Of a DNA stretch of 64,000 nucleotides, positions 15,079 through 23,888 are shown piece by piece. Position 1 is the first letter of the stretch, and each line of letters starts with the position of its first letter. The translations under genes were made by a program, and so were the position numbers. Source of the stretch: Pedobacter sp. AK013 (GTDB taxonomy: Bacteria; Bacteroidota; Bacteroidia; Sphingobacteriales; Sphingobacteriaceae); the NCBI RefSeq assembly GCF_014205835.1, contig NZ_JACHCQ010000008.1:62001-126000 (forward strand), given 5' to 3'. The notes beneath the pieces were generated by a model. The model had not been told where the DNA came from, made no database searches, and saw only the letters and a program-made list of their open reading frames with translations.

Positions 15079-17523
15079 TTGAAGAATTTACTTTTTGCAG
15101 CGCTTGTTGCAATGTTGCCCTTCTTTGTATCGGCACAAATTTCTGTTACAGGTAAAATAACAGATCAAAACCAGCAGCCTCTTGCAGGTGCAACCGTTAA
15201 ATTAAGAAATCAAAAAACAGCAGTTGTAAGTGATGCCGCTGGAAATTATAGCATCACCAACCTTGTTAACGGAAAATACACTATTGTGGTAAGTTATGTA
15301 GGCTATAGAACAATTGAAAAGGCTGTTGAACTTAAACAGAATGCTAGCGTAGATTTTAGCCTTTCGCCGCAAAATTTCTTGGCAGATGAGGTAATTGTTC
15401 GTGCAACACGGGCGACAGAAAAATCGGCCACTACCTATAAGAATATTGGCAAAGAAGAAATCCAACAGAATAACTTCGGACAGGATTTGCCTTTTATTCT
15501 TCAAAATACACCTGGTGTTGTGGTTAATTCTGATGCTGGTGCCGGTGTGGGTTACACAGGCATCCGTATCCGTGGGAGCGATAATAGCAGGATCAATGTA
15601 ACGGTTAACGGCATTCCGATAAATGATAGCGAAAGCCAAGGCACGTTTTATGTAAACATGCCCGATTTTGCCTCATCTGTAGATAACGTACAGATCCAGC
15701 GCGGTGTAGGTACTTCAACCAACGGTGCAGGTGCATTTGGTGCAAGTTTAAACATCCAAACTACCGCAAGCGAAACGGAACCTTATGCCGAAGTAAACAG
15801 TACTTACGGGAGTTTCAATACCTGGAAGAATACCGTTAAGGTTGGAACAGGATTGATTAATAACCGCTTTAGCTTTGATGGTCGTTTATCAAGAATCAGC
15901 TCTGATGGTTATGTAGACCGCGGTTCGTCGTTGCTTAAATCATATTTCCTATCTGGTGCTTACCACGGAAATAAGGACTTGTTGCGTGTAAACGTTTTTT
16001 CAGCAAATGAGAAAACCTATCAATCTTGGAATGGTATTCCGCAATCACGTTTAGAAAATGATGTAGCCGGAATGAATGCCTATATTGCCAGAAATGGATT
16101 GGGTGCAGAAGATGCCGCAAACCTTTTAAATTCGGGCAGAACTTATAACAGTTTCTTGTACAATAACCAAACAGATAACTATACGCAGAACCATTACCAG
16201 TTAATTTATGCCAGGCAGTTTTCTGATCAGTTTTCTTTTAATGGCGCCTTACATTACACCCAGGGCCAAGGTTATTATGAAGAATACAGGGTACAGGATA
16301 AGTTGAAAAATTATGGTTTAAATCCGGTCGTTATCCCTGGCGGAACTCCGGTTACCGAAACAGATTTGATCCGCAGGCGCTGGTTGGATAATGATTTTTA
16401 CGGTATTACTTACGCTTTCAATTATGTGCCTGAAAAGAATTTAAACTTTACTTTAGGTGGTGCCTACAATGAATATAAAGGCGCACATTTTGGACAGGTA
16501 ATCTGGGCACAATATGCATCAAATGGAAATATAGACAGGCATTATTATGATAATGACGGTTTCAAAACCGATTTTAACGTTTATGGTAAGGTAAACTACA
16601 GTCCTGTTGAAGACTTAAGTCTATTTGCCGACCTACAATACCGCCGGGTGTATTATGATATTGCCGGAACAGAAAATAAGTTAAACACATTGGCCATCAA
16701 CCAAACCTTAAATTTCTTTAACCCTAAATTTGGTGCCACTTATTTTATTAATCCACAAAGTAATGTATATGCCTCATTCAGTGTGGCCAACAAAGAGCCT
16801 AACCGCGATGACTATACCGATGCTGCCGTTGGTATTTCGCCAAAACCCGAACGTTTAAATGATGTAGAATTAGGTTACCGGTTTAAAAACGATAAATTTA
16901 ATGTCGGCGCAAATGCTTATGGTATGTTTTATAAAAACCAATTAGTGGTTACGGGGAAAATAAACGATGTGGGCGGAAATTTCCGTCAGAATGTAGATAG
17001 AAGTTACCGTTTAGGGATTGAGGTAGACGGAGCTTACACCATTAGCCAGCAATTTGCATTAAATGCCAATGCGGCCTTGAGCAGAAACAAAATCAAGAAC
17101 TTTACCGAATATTATGATGATTATGATAATGGTGGACAGGTAGTAAACAATTATAAATTAACCGATATCTCTTATTCTCCAAATGCCGTTCTTTTTGGGG
17201 AGCTGGTTTATAAACCTATTAGTGGTTTTGCTGTAGCCTTACAGAGCAAATATGTTAGTAAACAATATCTGGATAATACGCAGAACAACGATAGGACCAT
17301 TAACGGCTACTGGGTAAGCAATGCGCGTTTAGGCTACGATTTTAAATTTGCAGGCGTTAAAAACGTTAACCTGGGTTTATTGGTAAACAATATTTTCGAT
17401 AAGAAATATGAGAACAATGGTTATACTTATGGCTACCAGGCAGGTGGAAGCAGGGTAACCGAAAACTTCTTTTATCCACAAGCAGGAACCAACTTTTTAC
17501 TAAGCTTGAACGTTAAGTTTTAA
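15079..17523 (+). CDS. TonB-dependent outer-membrane receptor, probably for thiamine
   Basis: An 814-residue receptor. Translation starts at TTG 15079 (an in-frame stop lies just upstream and no suitable ATG is available), giving the signal peptide MKNLLFAALVAMLPFFVSAQ. Residues about 22-105 form a carboxypeptidase-regulatory domain (VTGKITDQNQQPLAGATVKL). A plug domain follows (about 120-230, with LQNTPGVVV and IRIRGSDNSRINVTVNG), then a beta-barrel ending in the aromatic C-terminal strand NFLLSLNVKF. The TPP riboswitch directly upstream predicts repression by thiamine pyrophosphate and hence uptake of thiamine or a precursor. ThiE follows 132 bases downstream. Substrate is inferred from regulation, not from barrel residues. 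Confidence 0.9.
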   Translation: MKNLLFAALVAMLPFFVSAQISVTGKITDQNQQPLAGATVKLRNQKTAVVSDAAGNYSITNLVNGKYTIVVSYVGYRTIEKAVELKQNASVDFSLSPQNFLADEVIVRATRATEKSATTYKNIGKEEIQQNNFGQDLPFILQNTPGVVVNSDAGAGVGYTGIRIRGSDNSRINVTVNGIPINDSESQGTFYVNMPDFASSVDNVQIQRGVGTSTNGAGAFGASLNIQTTASETEPYAEVNSTYGSFNTWKNTVKVGTGLINNRFSFDGRLSRISSDGYVDRGSSLLKSYFLSGAYHGNKDLLRVNVFSANEKTYQSWNGIPQSRLENDVAGMNAYIARNGLGAEDAANLLNSGRTYNSFLYNNQTDNYTQNHYQLIYARQFSDQFSFNGALHYTQGQGYYEEYRVQDKLKNYGLNPVVIPGGTPVTETDLIRRRWLDNDFYGITYAFNYVPEKNLNFTLGGAYNEYKGAHFGQVIWAQYASNGNIDRHYYDNDGFKTDFNVYGKVNYSPVEDLSLFADLQYRRVYYDIAGTENKLNTLAINQTLNFFNPKFGATYFINPQSNVYASFSVANKEPNRDDYTDAAVGISPKPERLNDVELGYRFKNDKFNVGANAYGMFYKNQLVVTGKINDVGGNFRQNVDRSYRLGIEVDGAYTISQQFALNANAALSRNKIKNFTEYYDDYDNGGQVVNNYKLTDISYSPNAVLFGELVYKPISGFAVALQSKYVSKQYLDNTQNNDRTINGYWVSNARLGYDFKFAGVKNVNLGLLVNNIFDKKYENNGYTYGYQAGGSRVTENFFYPQAGTNFLLSLNVKF

Positions 17524-17562
17524 GAAAGGCCAAAGCTAAAAGACTAAAGATTAAAAATACTA

Positions 17563-17600
17563 GGATCGTCATTGCGGGATAGGCTTGCAATGGCGATTTT
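17563..17600. repeat. Short intergenic foldback repeat
   Basis: ATCGTCATTGCGGGATAGGC and the facing CTTGCAATGGCGAT form an imperfect hairpin between the receptor gene and thiE. It belongs to the GTCATTGCG type of dispersed spacer repeat. Confidence 0.45.
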
Positions 17601-17655
17601 ATTTATCTTGCCTCCTGATCTTAAAAACTTTTAATCTCAACAATCCTGAACCAGA

Positions 17656-18300
17656 ATGAAATACATCGAAAAGCTCCAGTATATTACCCACGATATCCCA
17701 CACCTCTCGCACATTGAACAGGTGCAACTGGCCTGCGAGGCCGGTGCAAAATGGATCCAGTACCGTTGCCTGAGCAAAAATGATGAGGAACTTTTACAGG
17801 ATATTAAAGCGATAGCCGAAATCTGTGATGATTGGGGTACCACTTTAATCGTTACCAATCATATTCATTTAAACGGAAAGGCCGATATCCAAGGTTTTCA
17901 TATGGAAGATATGAATGCTGATTTTATTGCCCTGCGCAAACTGGTTGGTAATGATATTACCCTTGGTGGATCTGCAAATACAGCAGAAAATTTAATCAGA
18001 CTTGCCCGGGAAGGGGCAGATTATGCTGGCTATGGTCCATTTGCTGAAACTGAAACCAAACCCAATAATTACGCGTGCTTAGGTATAGAGGGTTATCAGT
18101 ATATAATAAAAGCATTGAAGGCTCAGGCCATCAGCATTCCGGTATTGGCTGTAGGCGGGATAAAAACTTATGACGTAGAAGCTTTAATGCAAACTGGTAT
18201 TTACGGCATAGCCGTTGCCGGGGCCATTAATTTTGCGGATGATTTTATTGAAGCCTATCATGATTTTTACACATTAGTTAAAGAAAGTGCTGTTAATTAA
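17656..18300 (+). CDS. thiE: Thiamine phosphate synthase
   Basis: A 214-residue TIM-barrel enzyme of the ThiE/TenI family that joins hydroxymethylpyrimidine diphosphate and thiazole phosphate to give thiamine phosphate. Family landmarks are WIQYRCLSK (diphosphate-binding region), TNHIHLNGKADIQGFHMED, the GGSANT loop, YAGYGPFAETETKPN, and VLAVGGIKTYDVEALM with the phosphate-binding GI..VAGAI segment. These positions match catalytically competent ThiE better than TenI, which lacks several of them. It lies downstream of the TPP-controlled receptor and upstream of a thiamine pyrophosphokinase-like gene, which supports the role. Shared transcription with the receptor is likely but not certain across the 132-base gap. 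Confidence 0.88.
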   Translation: MKYIEKLQYITHDIPHLSHIEQVQLACEAGAKWIQYRCLSKNDEELLQDIKAIAEICDDWGTTLIVTNHIHLNGKADIQGFHMEDMNADFIALRKLVGNDITLGGSANTAENLIRLAREGADYAGYGPFAETETKPNNYACLGIEGYQYIIKALKAQAISIPVLAVGGIKTYDVEALMQTGIYGIAVAGAINFADDFIEAYHDFYTLVKESAVN

Positions 18301-18310
18301 CATTTTATAA

Positions 18311-18341
18311 TTTGAAGCGAGTAAGATAATCTTTAGTTTTG
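18311..18341 (+). promoter_or_regulatory. Textbook Bacteroidetes promoter (TTTG-N19-TAGTTTTG)
   Basis: TTTG at 18311-18314, exactly 19 bases, then TAGTTTTG at 18334-18341. The predicted transcription start near 18349 lies after the upstream TTG, so it fixes the start of the next gene at the ATG at 18360. Confidence 0.75.
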
Positions 18342-18359
18342 GATAAAACCCATCTAAAT

Positions 18360-19652
18360 ATGTCTGAAAACGCTCTTCAAACCAATGCGCCCTGGAACAG
18401 TTATAAAAAAATCTCTTTCAGGTTCTTTTTCATTCTCTTGTCTCTTTTCATCATCTTGAATAATAATGGAGCCTTTACGTTCCTATCGAGTGTTCTGCAG
18501 TTACCAAACCTGGTATTGCACGATTTTATTCCTTGGTTCTCTAAACACATTATCCGCTATAATTACGATTTTACCATTTACACTAACGGCAGTGGCGATA
18601 CCTCTTATGATTGGGTATTGCTGCTCTTTATATTTTTGGTATCGGTAATTGGTTGCATCATTTGGTCAGTTTTAGACCGCAAACGCAAAAGCTACAATGC
18701 CGCTTATTACTGGCTTGTGGTACTGGTAAGGTTTTATCTAGCCTTTACTTTGCTACTATACGGCGCTATAAAAGTAATCAAACTCCAGTTTCCTGATCCT
18801 TCATTAATGAGGTTGCTTCAACCTTTTGGAAACGCATCTCCAATGGGCCTCGCCTGGACCTTCCTCGGTTTTTCAAAAGGTTATAATATTTTTATGGGTA
18901 TTATAGAAGTTTCAGCCATCATGCTTTTGTTCCGGAGAACGGTTATTGTGGGTGCCTTTCTATCTCTGGCCGCAACGGCACATGTAATGTCGATGAATTA
19001 TTTTTTCGACGTTCCTGTAAAACTACTCTCAACCGCACTTGTGGTGATGTGCCTTTTTATTTTGGCCCCACATTTCTTAAAATTATATCGCTTTTTTATC
19101 AGATACGAAAGTCAGCAGCTCGAAAAAATGTATCGCCCAACGTTTAAAAAGCGATGGCTTTACTTTACTGCTTATGGTGCAAAATATCTGTACATTATGG
19201 CTTCGCTGGTATTCTTGATCTCATCATTAATTGAACAAAGGAAAGCTTATGGCAGTGCGGCGCCTAAGCCATTTATGTACGGCATTTATAATGTTGAAAG
19301 CATGAAAGTTAAAGGTGAAACCTTAGCGCCTTTAACTACTGATAGTACGAGATGGAGACAGATGATTATCAATTATTCGGGGTATGCACGGATAAAGAAG
19401 ATGAACGACAGTTCCGCTAATTTTACTACTGTTTTTGATCAGAAGAAAAAAGAACTGATACTGAAATCAACCGATAAAGACTCCACTAATTATGTTCTAA
19501 ACTATAATTTTATCGGAAAAGATAGGTTGATTCTATCGGGCCTAAAAGAGAAAGACTCTATACTGGTCAGTTTTAAGCGAAAAAACCTTAAAGATTTTAA
19601 GCTCATCAATAGGGGATTCCATTGGATAAGTGAATATCCGTACAATCGTTAA
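18360..19652 (+). CDS. DoxX-like polytopic membrane protein with C-terminal soluble domain
   Basis: A membrane protein of about 430 residues. At least six hydrophobic segments occupy residues 20-250. They include a DoxX-like four-helix core with FYLAFTLLLYGAIKVIKLQF and the region around FLGFSKGYNIFMGIIEVSA. A further helix lies near 285-300, followed by a hydrophilic beta-rich tail (about 310-430) that may face the periplasm. Similar proteins in Bacteroidetes are annotated only as DoxX family or hypothetical. The promoter at 18311-18341 implies independent transcription and the ATG start. Its position between thiE and a pyrophosphokinase-like gene may be coincidental. Confidence 0.7.
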   Translation: MSENALQTNAPWNSYKKISFRFFFILLSLFIILNNNGAFTFLSSVLQLPNLVLHDFIPWFSKHIIRYNYDFTIYTNGSGDTSYDWVLLLFIFLVSVIGCIIWSVLDRKRKSYNAAYYWLVVLVRFYLAFTLLLYGAIKVIKLQFPDPSLMRLLQPFGNASPMGLAWTFLGFSKGYNIFMGIIEVSAIMLLFRRTVIVGAFLSLAATAHVMSMNYFFDVPVKLLSTALVVMCLFILAPHFLKLYRFFIRYESQQLEKMYRPTFKKRWLYFTAYGAKYLYIMASLVFLISSLIEQRKAYGSAAPKPFMYGIYNVESMKVKGETLAPLTTDSTRWRQMIINYSGYARIKKMNDSSANFTTVFDQKKKELILKSTDKDSTNYVLNYNFIGKDRLILSGLKEKDSILVSFKRKNLKDFKLINRGFHWISEYPYNR

Positions 19653-19715
19653 TCATTTTACGCCTGGCTGATTCTTCTTATACGGTACTTAAAGTGAAAT
19701 TTATATATTCGCAGT

Positions 19716-20276
19716 ATGTCTTCACACCATATTGTAAAAGAAAAACAAGAGCCAGCTTTATACATCGATGAGCTTGGGAATTTTAACGAAGAGCTTTTAG
19801 GGCAACTGCTTGAATGGTGCCCTACGCTTTTAGTTAACGGAGAAAATTACGATAAGATTTTTTCTTTAGGTTTAAAGGTAGATGTACTGGTAAATGGTAA
19901 CGGGCAGGAAGCGCAGGAAGATACAAAGGTTGTTCAGGGGCCTGTTGATGCTTTCATGGTGGCCGTAAATTATCTGTATGAAGAGAAATATCCTGCGGTA
20001 AATGTAATTGCAAAGAAATTCGATCTGGAGAAATTTGCAGGATTTGAAGACAAAATTAACCTGGTTGTATTTACCGAAAGAGCAAAGCACTATCCCATAA
20101 AATCGGGATTCTCGGTTTGGAAACCTGCGGGAAGCGAATTCTTGATCCATGGTAACCGATACATCGAAGTAACTAACCTTGAGCAGAATGAGGAAGAAAT
20201 TTTTACAGTGGTTAAAGATGGCTTTGTAGAATTTACCTTTTCAGGCCAACCAATTTTTATTAGCGAACCTATATGA
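19716..20276 (+). CDS. Thiamine pyrophosphokinase-like protein
   Basis: A 186-residue soluble protein starting MSSHHIVKEKQEPAL, which I associate with a Bacteroidetes group annotated as thiamine pyrophosphokinase (TPK). The N-terminal half carries the WCPTLLVNGEN and LGLKVDVLVNG segments at the positions where TPK has its ATP-binding Asp-rich motif, but the canonical DGD/GDxDS acidic clusters are replaced here by Asn/Gly. The C-terminal part (KSGFSVWKPAGSEF, VKDGFVEFTFSGQPIFI) resembles the thiamine-binding beta domain. It follows thiE and DoxX-like genes and overlaps the GNAT gene by four bases. Catalytic competence is doubtful without a structure comparison. Confidence 0.6.
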   Translation: MSSHHIVKEKQEPALYIDELGNFNEELLGQLLEWCPTLLVNGENYDKIFSLGLKVDVLVNGNGQEAQEDTKVVQGPVDAFMVAVNYLYEEKYPAVNVIAKKFDLEKFAGFEDKINLVVFTERAKHYPIKSGFSVWKPAGSEFLIHGNRYIEVTNLEQNEEEIFTVVKDGFVEFTFSGQPIFISEPI

Positions 20277-20767
20277 TTACCCTCAGAAAAGCAAAAGAAG
20301 AAGATATAGAAATTATCAGGGATATTGCTGCGGCAACCTGGCCATCAACCTACCTCGATATTATCGGGCAGGCACAGATTGATTACATGTTGAACAAAAT
20401 GTACAACAAAGGAGAACTACTGAAACAATTTATGGAAGGGCATGTTTTCCTGATTGCAGAAGAGGACGAAAATCAGTTCGGTTTTGCAGGATATTCTATT
20501 ATTGGACATGAAGCGCGTATTTACAAGCTGCATAAACTTTATGTATTGCCGTCTGCACATAGCAAAGGAGTTGGAAAAATCTTAATCAACGAAGTTTTTA
20601 ACCAGGTGAAAGATGCAGGAGGAAGCGCTTTACAATTGAATGTGAACAAACATAATAAAGCCAAAGATTTTTACCTGAAAGGCGGTTTTACCATTAAAGA
20701 ATCGGTAAAACTTGATATAGGTGATGGTTATTTTATGGATGATTATGTAATGGAATATAAGTTTTAA
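20273..20767 (+). CDS. GNAT family N-acetyltransferase
   Basis: A 164-residue acetyl-CoA-dependent transferase. The fold is readable: a first strand MITLRKAKEEDIEIIRDIA; strand 4 LHKLYVLPSAHSKGVGKILI, carrying the acetyl-CoA pyrophosphate loop (here HSKGVGK, a variant of Q/RxxGxG/A); and ALQLNVNKHNKAKDFYLKGGF, the typical NxxAxxFYxxxGF element. Its ATG overlaps the stop of the preceding gene (ATGA), so translation is coupled. The acyl acceptor cannot be inferred. Confidence 0.9.
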   Translation: MITLRKAKEEDIEIIRDIAAATWPSTYLDIIGQAQIDYMLNKMYNKGELLKQFMEGHVFLIAEEDENQFGFAGYSIIGHEARIYKLHKLYVLPSAHSKGVGKILINEVFNQVKDAGGSALQLNVNKHNKAKDFYLKGGFTIKESVKLDIGDGYFMDDYVMEYKF

Positions 20768-21116
20768 TTACCTGCGGGCCGTCCTCCTGAACTTGTTTCA
20801 GGATCTCATAGCAGGATAGATGCTGAAATAGATTTTACTTTGTAGCCTCCATTAAATTTGTTACGTTGAGCTTAGCTTGTACTGGGGCTTGACGAAGTAT
20901 CAAAACGCCCGAGACAGGTATAATGGCAGGCTCTTCAATAGGCTACTATTAATATTGATTTTTATACAATAAATTCCCTCAGGATGATAATTCTATTTAT
21001 GATAGGTATAGTCAAATCGTTTCGACTGAAGTGCAGTCCCGAATATTTAGGAGAGAAATCTTTTACCATAGTTCAAAGATTTCTCCACTACGGTCGAAAT
21101 GACGATAAAATCACCC
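20768..21116. repeat. Gene-free spacer filled with dispersed repeat fragments
   Basis: About 350 bases without a credible gene. It contains TCCTGAACTTGTTTCAGGATCT, AGATGCTGAAATAG, CTTGACGAAGTATCAAAACG and a final GGTCGAAATGACGATAAA. These are pieces of the CTGAAxxxxTTCAG and TCGAAATGACG types of spacer repeat also present at 9955-10078. The segment ends at the 3' end of the receptor gene on the minus strand. Confidence 0.5.
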
Positions 21117-23558
21117 TTAATTCTTCATCCTTCCTTGTTCTGCCTCGGTGCCTATTGAGCGACGACGAGCTGGTTTGATTTCATTTTTCCCAAAACGATA
21201 GGTAAAACTGATTCGGCCAATGCGTGATTCGTTTTTTTGATGTACCGTGTAAGTTAAGCCGGGATAGGCACTTGATAAATTGTTTTCAGATATATTAAAT
21301 ACATCTGATAAGGCCAGCTTCAAACTTGCCTTTTTGTTGAACAGCGATTTGCTCAAACCCGCATCAACATAATAACGGGCCTTTAAGCTTAAGGTACCAT
21401 AATCAAGCGGTGATTCGTAACTGCCATTTATTTCTGCCGTAAAACCATCCATAATGGTAAAGGTTTGTTGCGATTTAAATTGGAAAGAGGTTTTTCCGGT
21501 TTTTAAAGCGCTCCCGGCCAAATCTGGCGATTTGAAACTGAGGTAAAAAACATTTAAGTTATTATTGGTCTGCCACCATTTCGTAATCTGAACAGGTACG
21601 TTTAAATTGGCATTATAGCTAATGTTGGTGGCAATATTTGCATTGGTTTGATATAACGATTGGGTTGCTGCATCGGGCAGAATTACCTCTGCAATTACAT
21701 CATTAACCCTGCTATAGCCTATTGAGAGCATGTATTTTTGCAATAGCGTATAACTAAGCTCAAAATTGTGTGTATACTGTGGGTTTAAAAAGGGATTTCC
21801 TTTGCTATAGGTAAATTCATCCAAGTAATAAATAAAGGGATTTAAAGCATCATAACTTGGCCGGTCTATCCTTCTGCTATAAGAAAAACCCAACTGATTG
21901 TTTTTTGAAAGCGTTTGCTGAACAAACAATGTTGGAAAGAAATCCCAGTAATTTCTTTCTACAACATTGTTTTTGGTAATCAAATTTCCTTTCGAATTGG
22001 TTTGCTCAACCCTTAAGCCAATCTGTACGCTGGTATTTTTAAACTGTTTATTTATATTGGTATAAGCCGCATTTACATTTTCATCGTATACAAATTGATT
22101 GCTGCGTTTTACATCGTTCTGCCAGGCATTATTTACGAACGCTTCTGCCTGGAGATCGTTATCCGTTTTAACCCAGCTGCTTTTAACCCCAGCTTCGAGT
22201 TTAACCGTTTTGTTAAGTGATACATTATAGTCGACTTTAAATGCTTTAATATCGATTATCGATGGAGTGTTGTTCCGGGTATACCTGATCGGGCGGATTC
22301 TGTCTCCATTGGGAAACCGATAATCGTTTTCATAATTAGAACCATCGTTTCCTTTGTATTTAGAATAATCTACATCTGCCGAGATTTCTGAACCGGCGGT
22401 ATCCAGAACCGATTTATAATTTAAGTTATAAGAAACATTATTGTATTTGTTTACCTGCAATGAATTGGTTATCAGGCTCGAATCTACCTGGTTGAAAGAT
22501 GGGCCAATTAAAGTATTGTTTCCCGCAGCTTCATTTCCATGATTAAAGTAGCCGTTTACCAATATACCAATGGTATTTTTCTTATCGATAAAGTAATCTA
22601 AACCTGCTTTAAGGTTATTGTTATATTGTTTTCTTTTGCTTTCACCTACCTGCATAAAGTAAATGTCGGGTGTACCATTCGAAATCCGGTCGATAGCGAT
22701 CAGGTTATCACGCTCAAACTTACCATAGTTGTAGTTACCAAAAAGATTAAGTTTCTGTGTACGGTGGTTCAGGTTTAAACCCGCATTTGCCCTTAGGTTT
22801 TTACCATATCCTAAAGATCCGTTTATACTGCCGTTTGTTCCGCCATTTTTGTTTTTCTTCGTTTTGATGTTGATAATGCCCGAGTTGCCCGAGGCATCGT
22901 ATTTTGAAGAAGGATTGGTAATTAGCTCAATGCTTTCGATTTCAGAGCTCTGCATATTGCGTAGCAGGTTGGCCACATCGGCACTACTCATATAAGTCTG
23001 CTTGCCATCCAGTTGAATCAGAACACCCTGTTTGCCCATCATCGAAATCTTATCATTCTGATCTACCGTTACGCCTGGTGCTTTTTGCAAAACCTCCAAC
23101 GCAGTAGAACCTGTCATGATCGAACTATTGGAAACATTCATCACGATCTTATCCATTTTTCTCTCGATTAATGGTTTAGTTACAGCTACATTCACTTCTT
23201 TTAAGTTTTGAGTGCTTGCGGTAAGCTGTGCGGTTCCGAAATCTACCTTTTGATTATCTTCTGTTAAAACGATAGTTTTACTTTTAAGCGTTTTATAGCC
23301 CATGTTACTGGCTTTATAATAGTAGCTCCCCTTGCCCGAAACATTAAAATTAAATGCGCCGTTCGGATCTGTAAATGCTGTTTTGACCACGCTCGAATCG
23401 GATGCTTTAAAGAGCACAACCGTAACGTAATCTGCAGGTTTTTTGGTTTCATCTAAAATTACGCCACTGATATTCGGTTTAGAATTTGTTTGCGCAAAAC
23501 CCACTGTAATGGTAAAAAGGAAAGTAACAATAAGTGATATTTTGTATAATGTTTTCAT
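21117..23558 (-). CDS. TonB-dependent receptor-like outer-membrane beta-barrel protein
   Basis: About 813 residues from the ATG at 23558 (MKTLYKISLIVTFLFTITVG..., a clear signal peptide); the 19 codons upstream are untranslated leader. After the signal comes a carboxypeptidase-regulatory domain (ISGVILDETKKPADYVTVVL). A plug domain follows, with LEVLQKAPGVTVDQND, a LIQLDGKQTYM segment and ESIELITNPSSKYDASG, the pattern of the outer membrane beta-barrel family 3 group. The remaining roughly 550 residues form a barrel ending in ISFTYRFGK plus a basic tail. No SusD partner is adjacent, so a siderophore, peptide or other ligand is possible. It is divergent from the LytS-type kinase gene. Confidence 0.88.
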   Translation of the reverse strand: MKTLYKISLIVTFLFTITVGFAQTNSKPNISGVILDETKKPADYVTVVLFKASDSSVVKTAFTDPNGAFNFNVSGKGSYYYKASNMGYKTLKSKTIVLTEDNQKVDFGTAQLTASTQNLKEVNVAVTKPLIERKMDKIVMNVSNSSIMTGSTALEVLQKAPGVTVDQNDKISMMGKQGVLIQLDGKQTYMSSADVANLLRNMQSSEIESIELITNPSSKYDASGNSGIINIKTKKNKNGGTNGSINGSLGYGKNLRANAGLNLNHRTQKLNLFGNYNYGKFERDNLIAIDRISNGTPDIYFMQVGESKRKQYNNNLKAGLDYFIDKKNTIGILVNGYFNHGNEAAGNNTLIGPSFNQVDSSLITNSLQVNKYNNVSYNLNYKSVLDTAGSEISADVDYSKYKGNDGSNYENDYRFPNGDRIRPIRYTRNNTPSIIDIKAFKVDYNVSLNKTVKLEAGVKSSWVKTDNDLQAEAFVNNAWQNDVKRSNQFVYDENVNAAYTNINKQFKNTSVQIGLRVEQTNSKGNLITKNNVVERNYWDFFPTLFVQQTLSKNNQLGFSYSRRIDRPSYDALNPFIYYLDEFTYSKGNPFLNPQYTHNFELSYTLLQKYMLSIGYSRVNDVIAEVILPDAATQSLYQTNANIATNISYNANLNVPVQITKWWQTNNNLNVFYLSFKSPDLAGSALKTGKTSFQFKSQQTFTIMDGFTAEINGSYESPLDYGTLSLKARYYVDAGLSKSLFNKKASLKLALSDVFNISENNLSSAYPGLTYTVHQKNESRIGRISFTYRFGKNEIKPARRRSIGTEAEQGRMKN

Positions 23559-23888
23559 TTTTAGGTGTTTATTCTTAAAAAAATGGGCAAAAAGATTTCT
23601 ATACCGCATGTGCATGCGCTTTCAATTTAATTGCTTGCTTATTTTAAAGTTTAGCCCGGAAACGAAAGGTTTCCGCTTGTTTAGTTATAGGTAAGACGAC
23701 CGTTTTTTAAAAAGGTTACAGGGATTTTGAAAAAGTTGGAAGTTGCGTTATTTAAAAAATTCTCCATAGTCAATATTCAAATACTGCGCAAAACAATACA
23801 TCTGCTATTTCAAACACTGCCTTTACTGTTTTATGGTTTTAGTTTTGTTATTATTGCTACAAGTTTGATGAAAATTAAACTTAACGTT

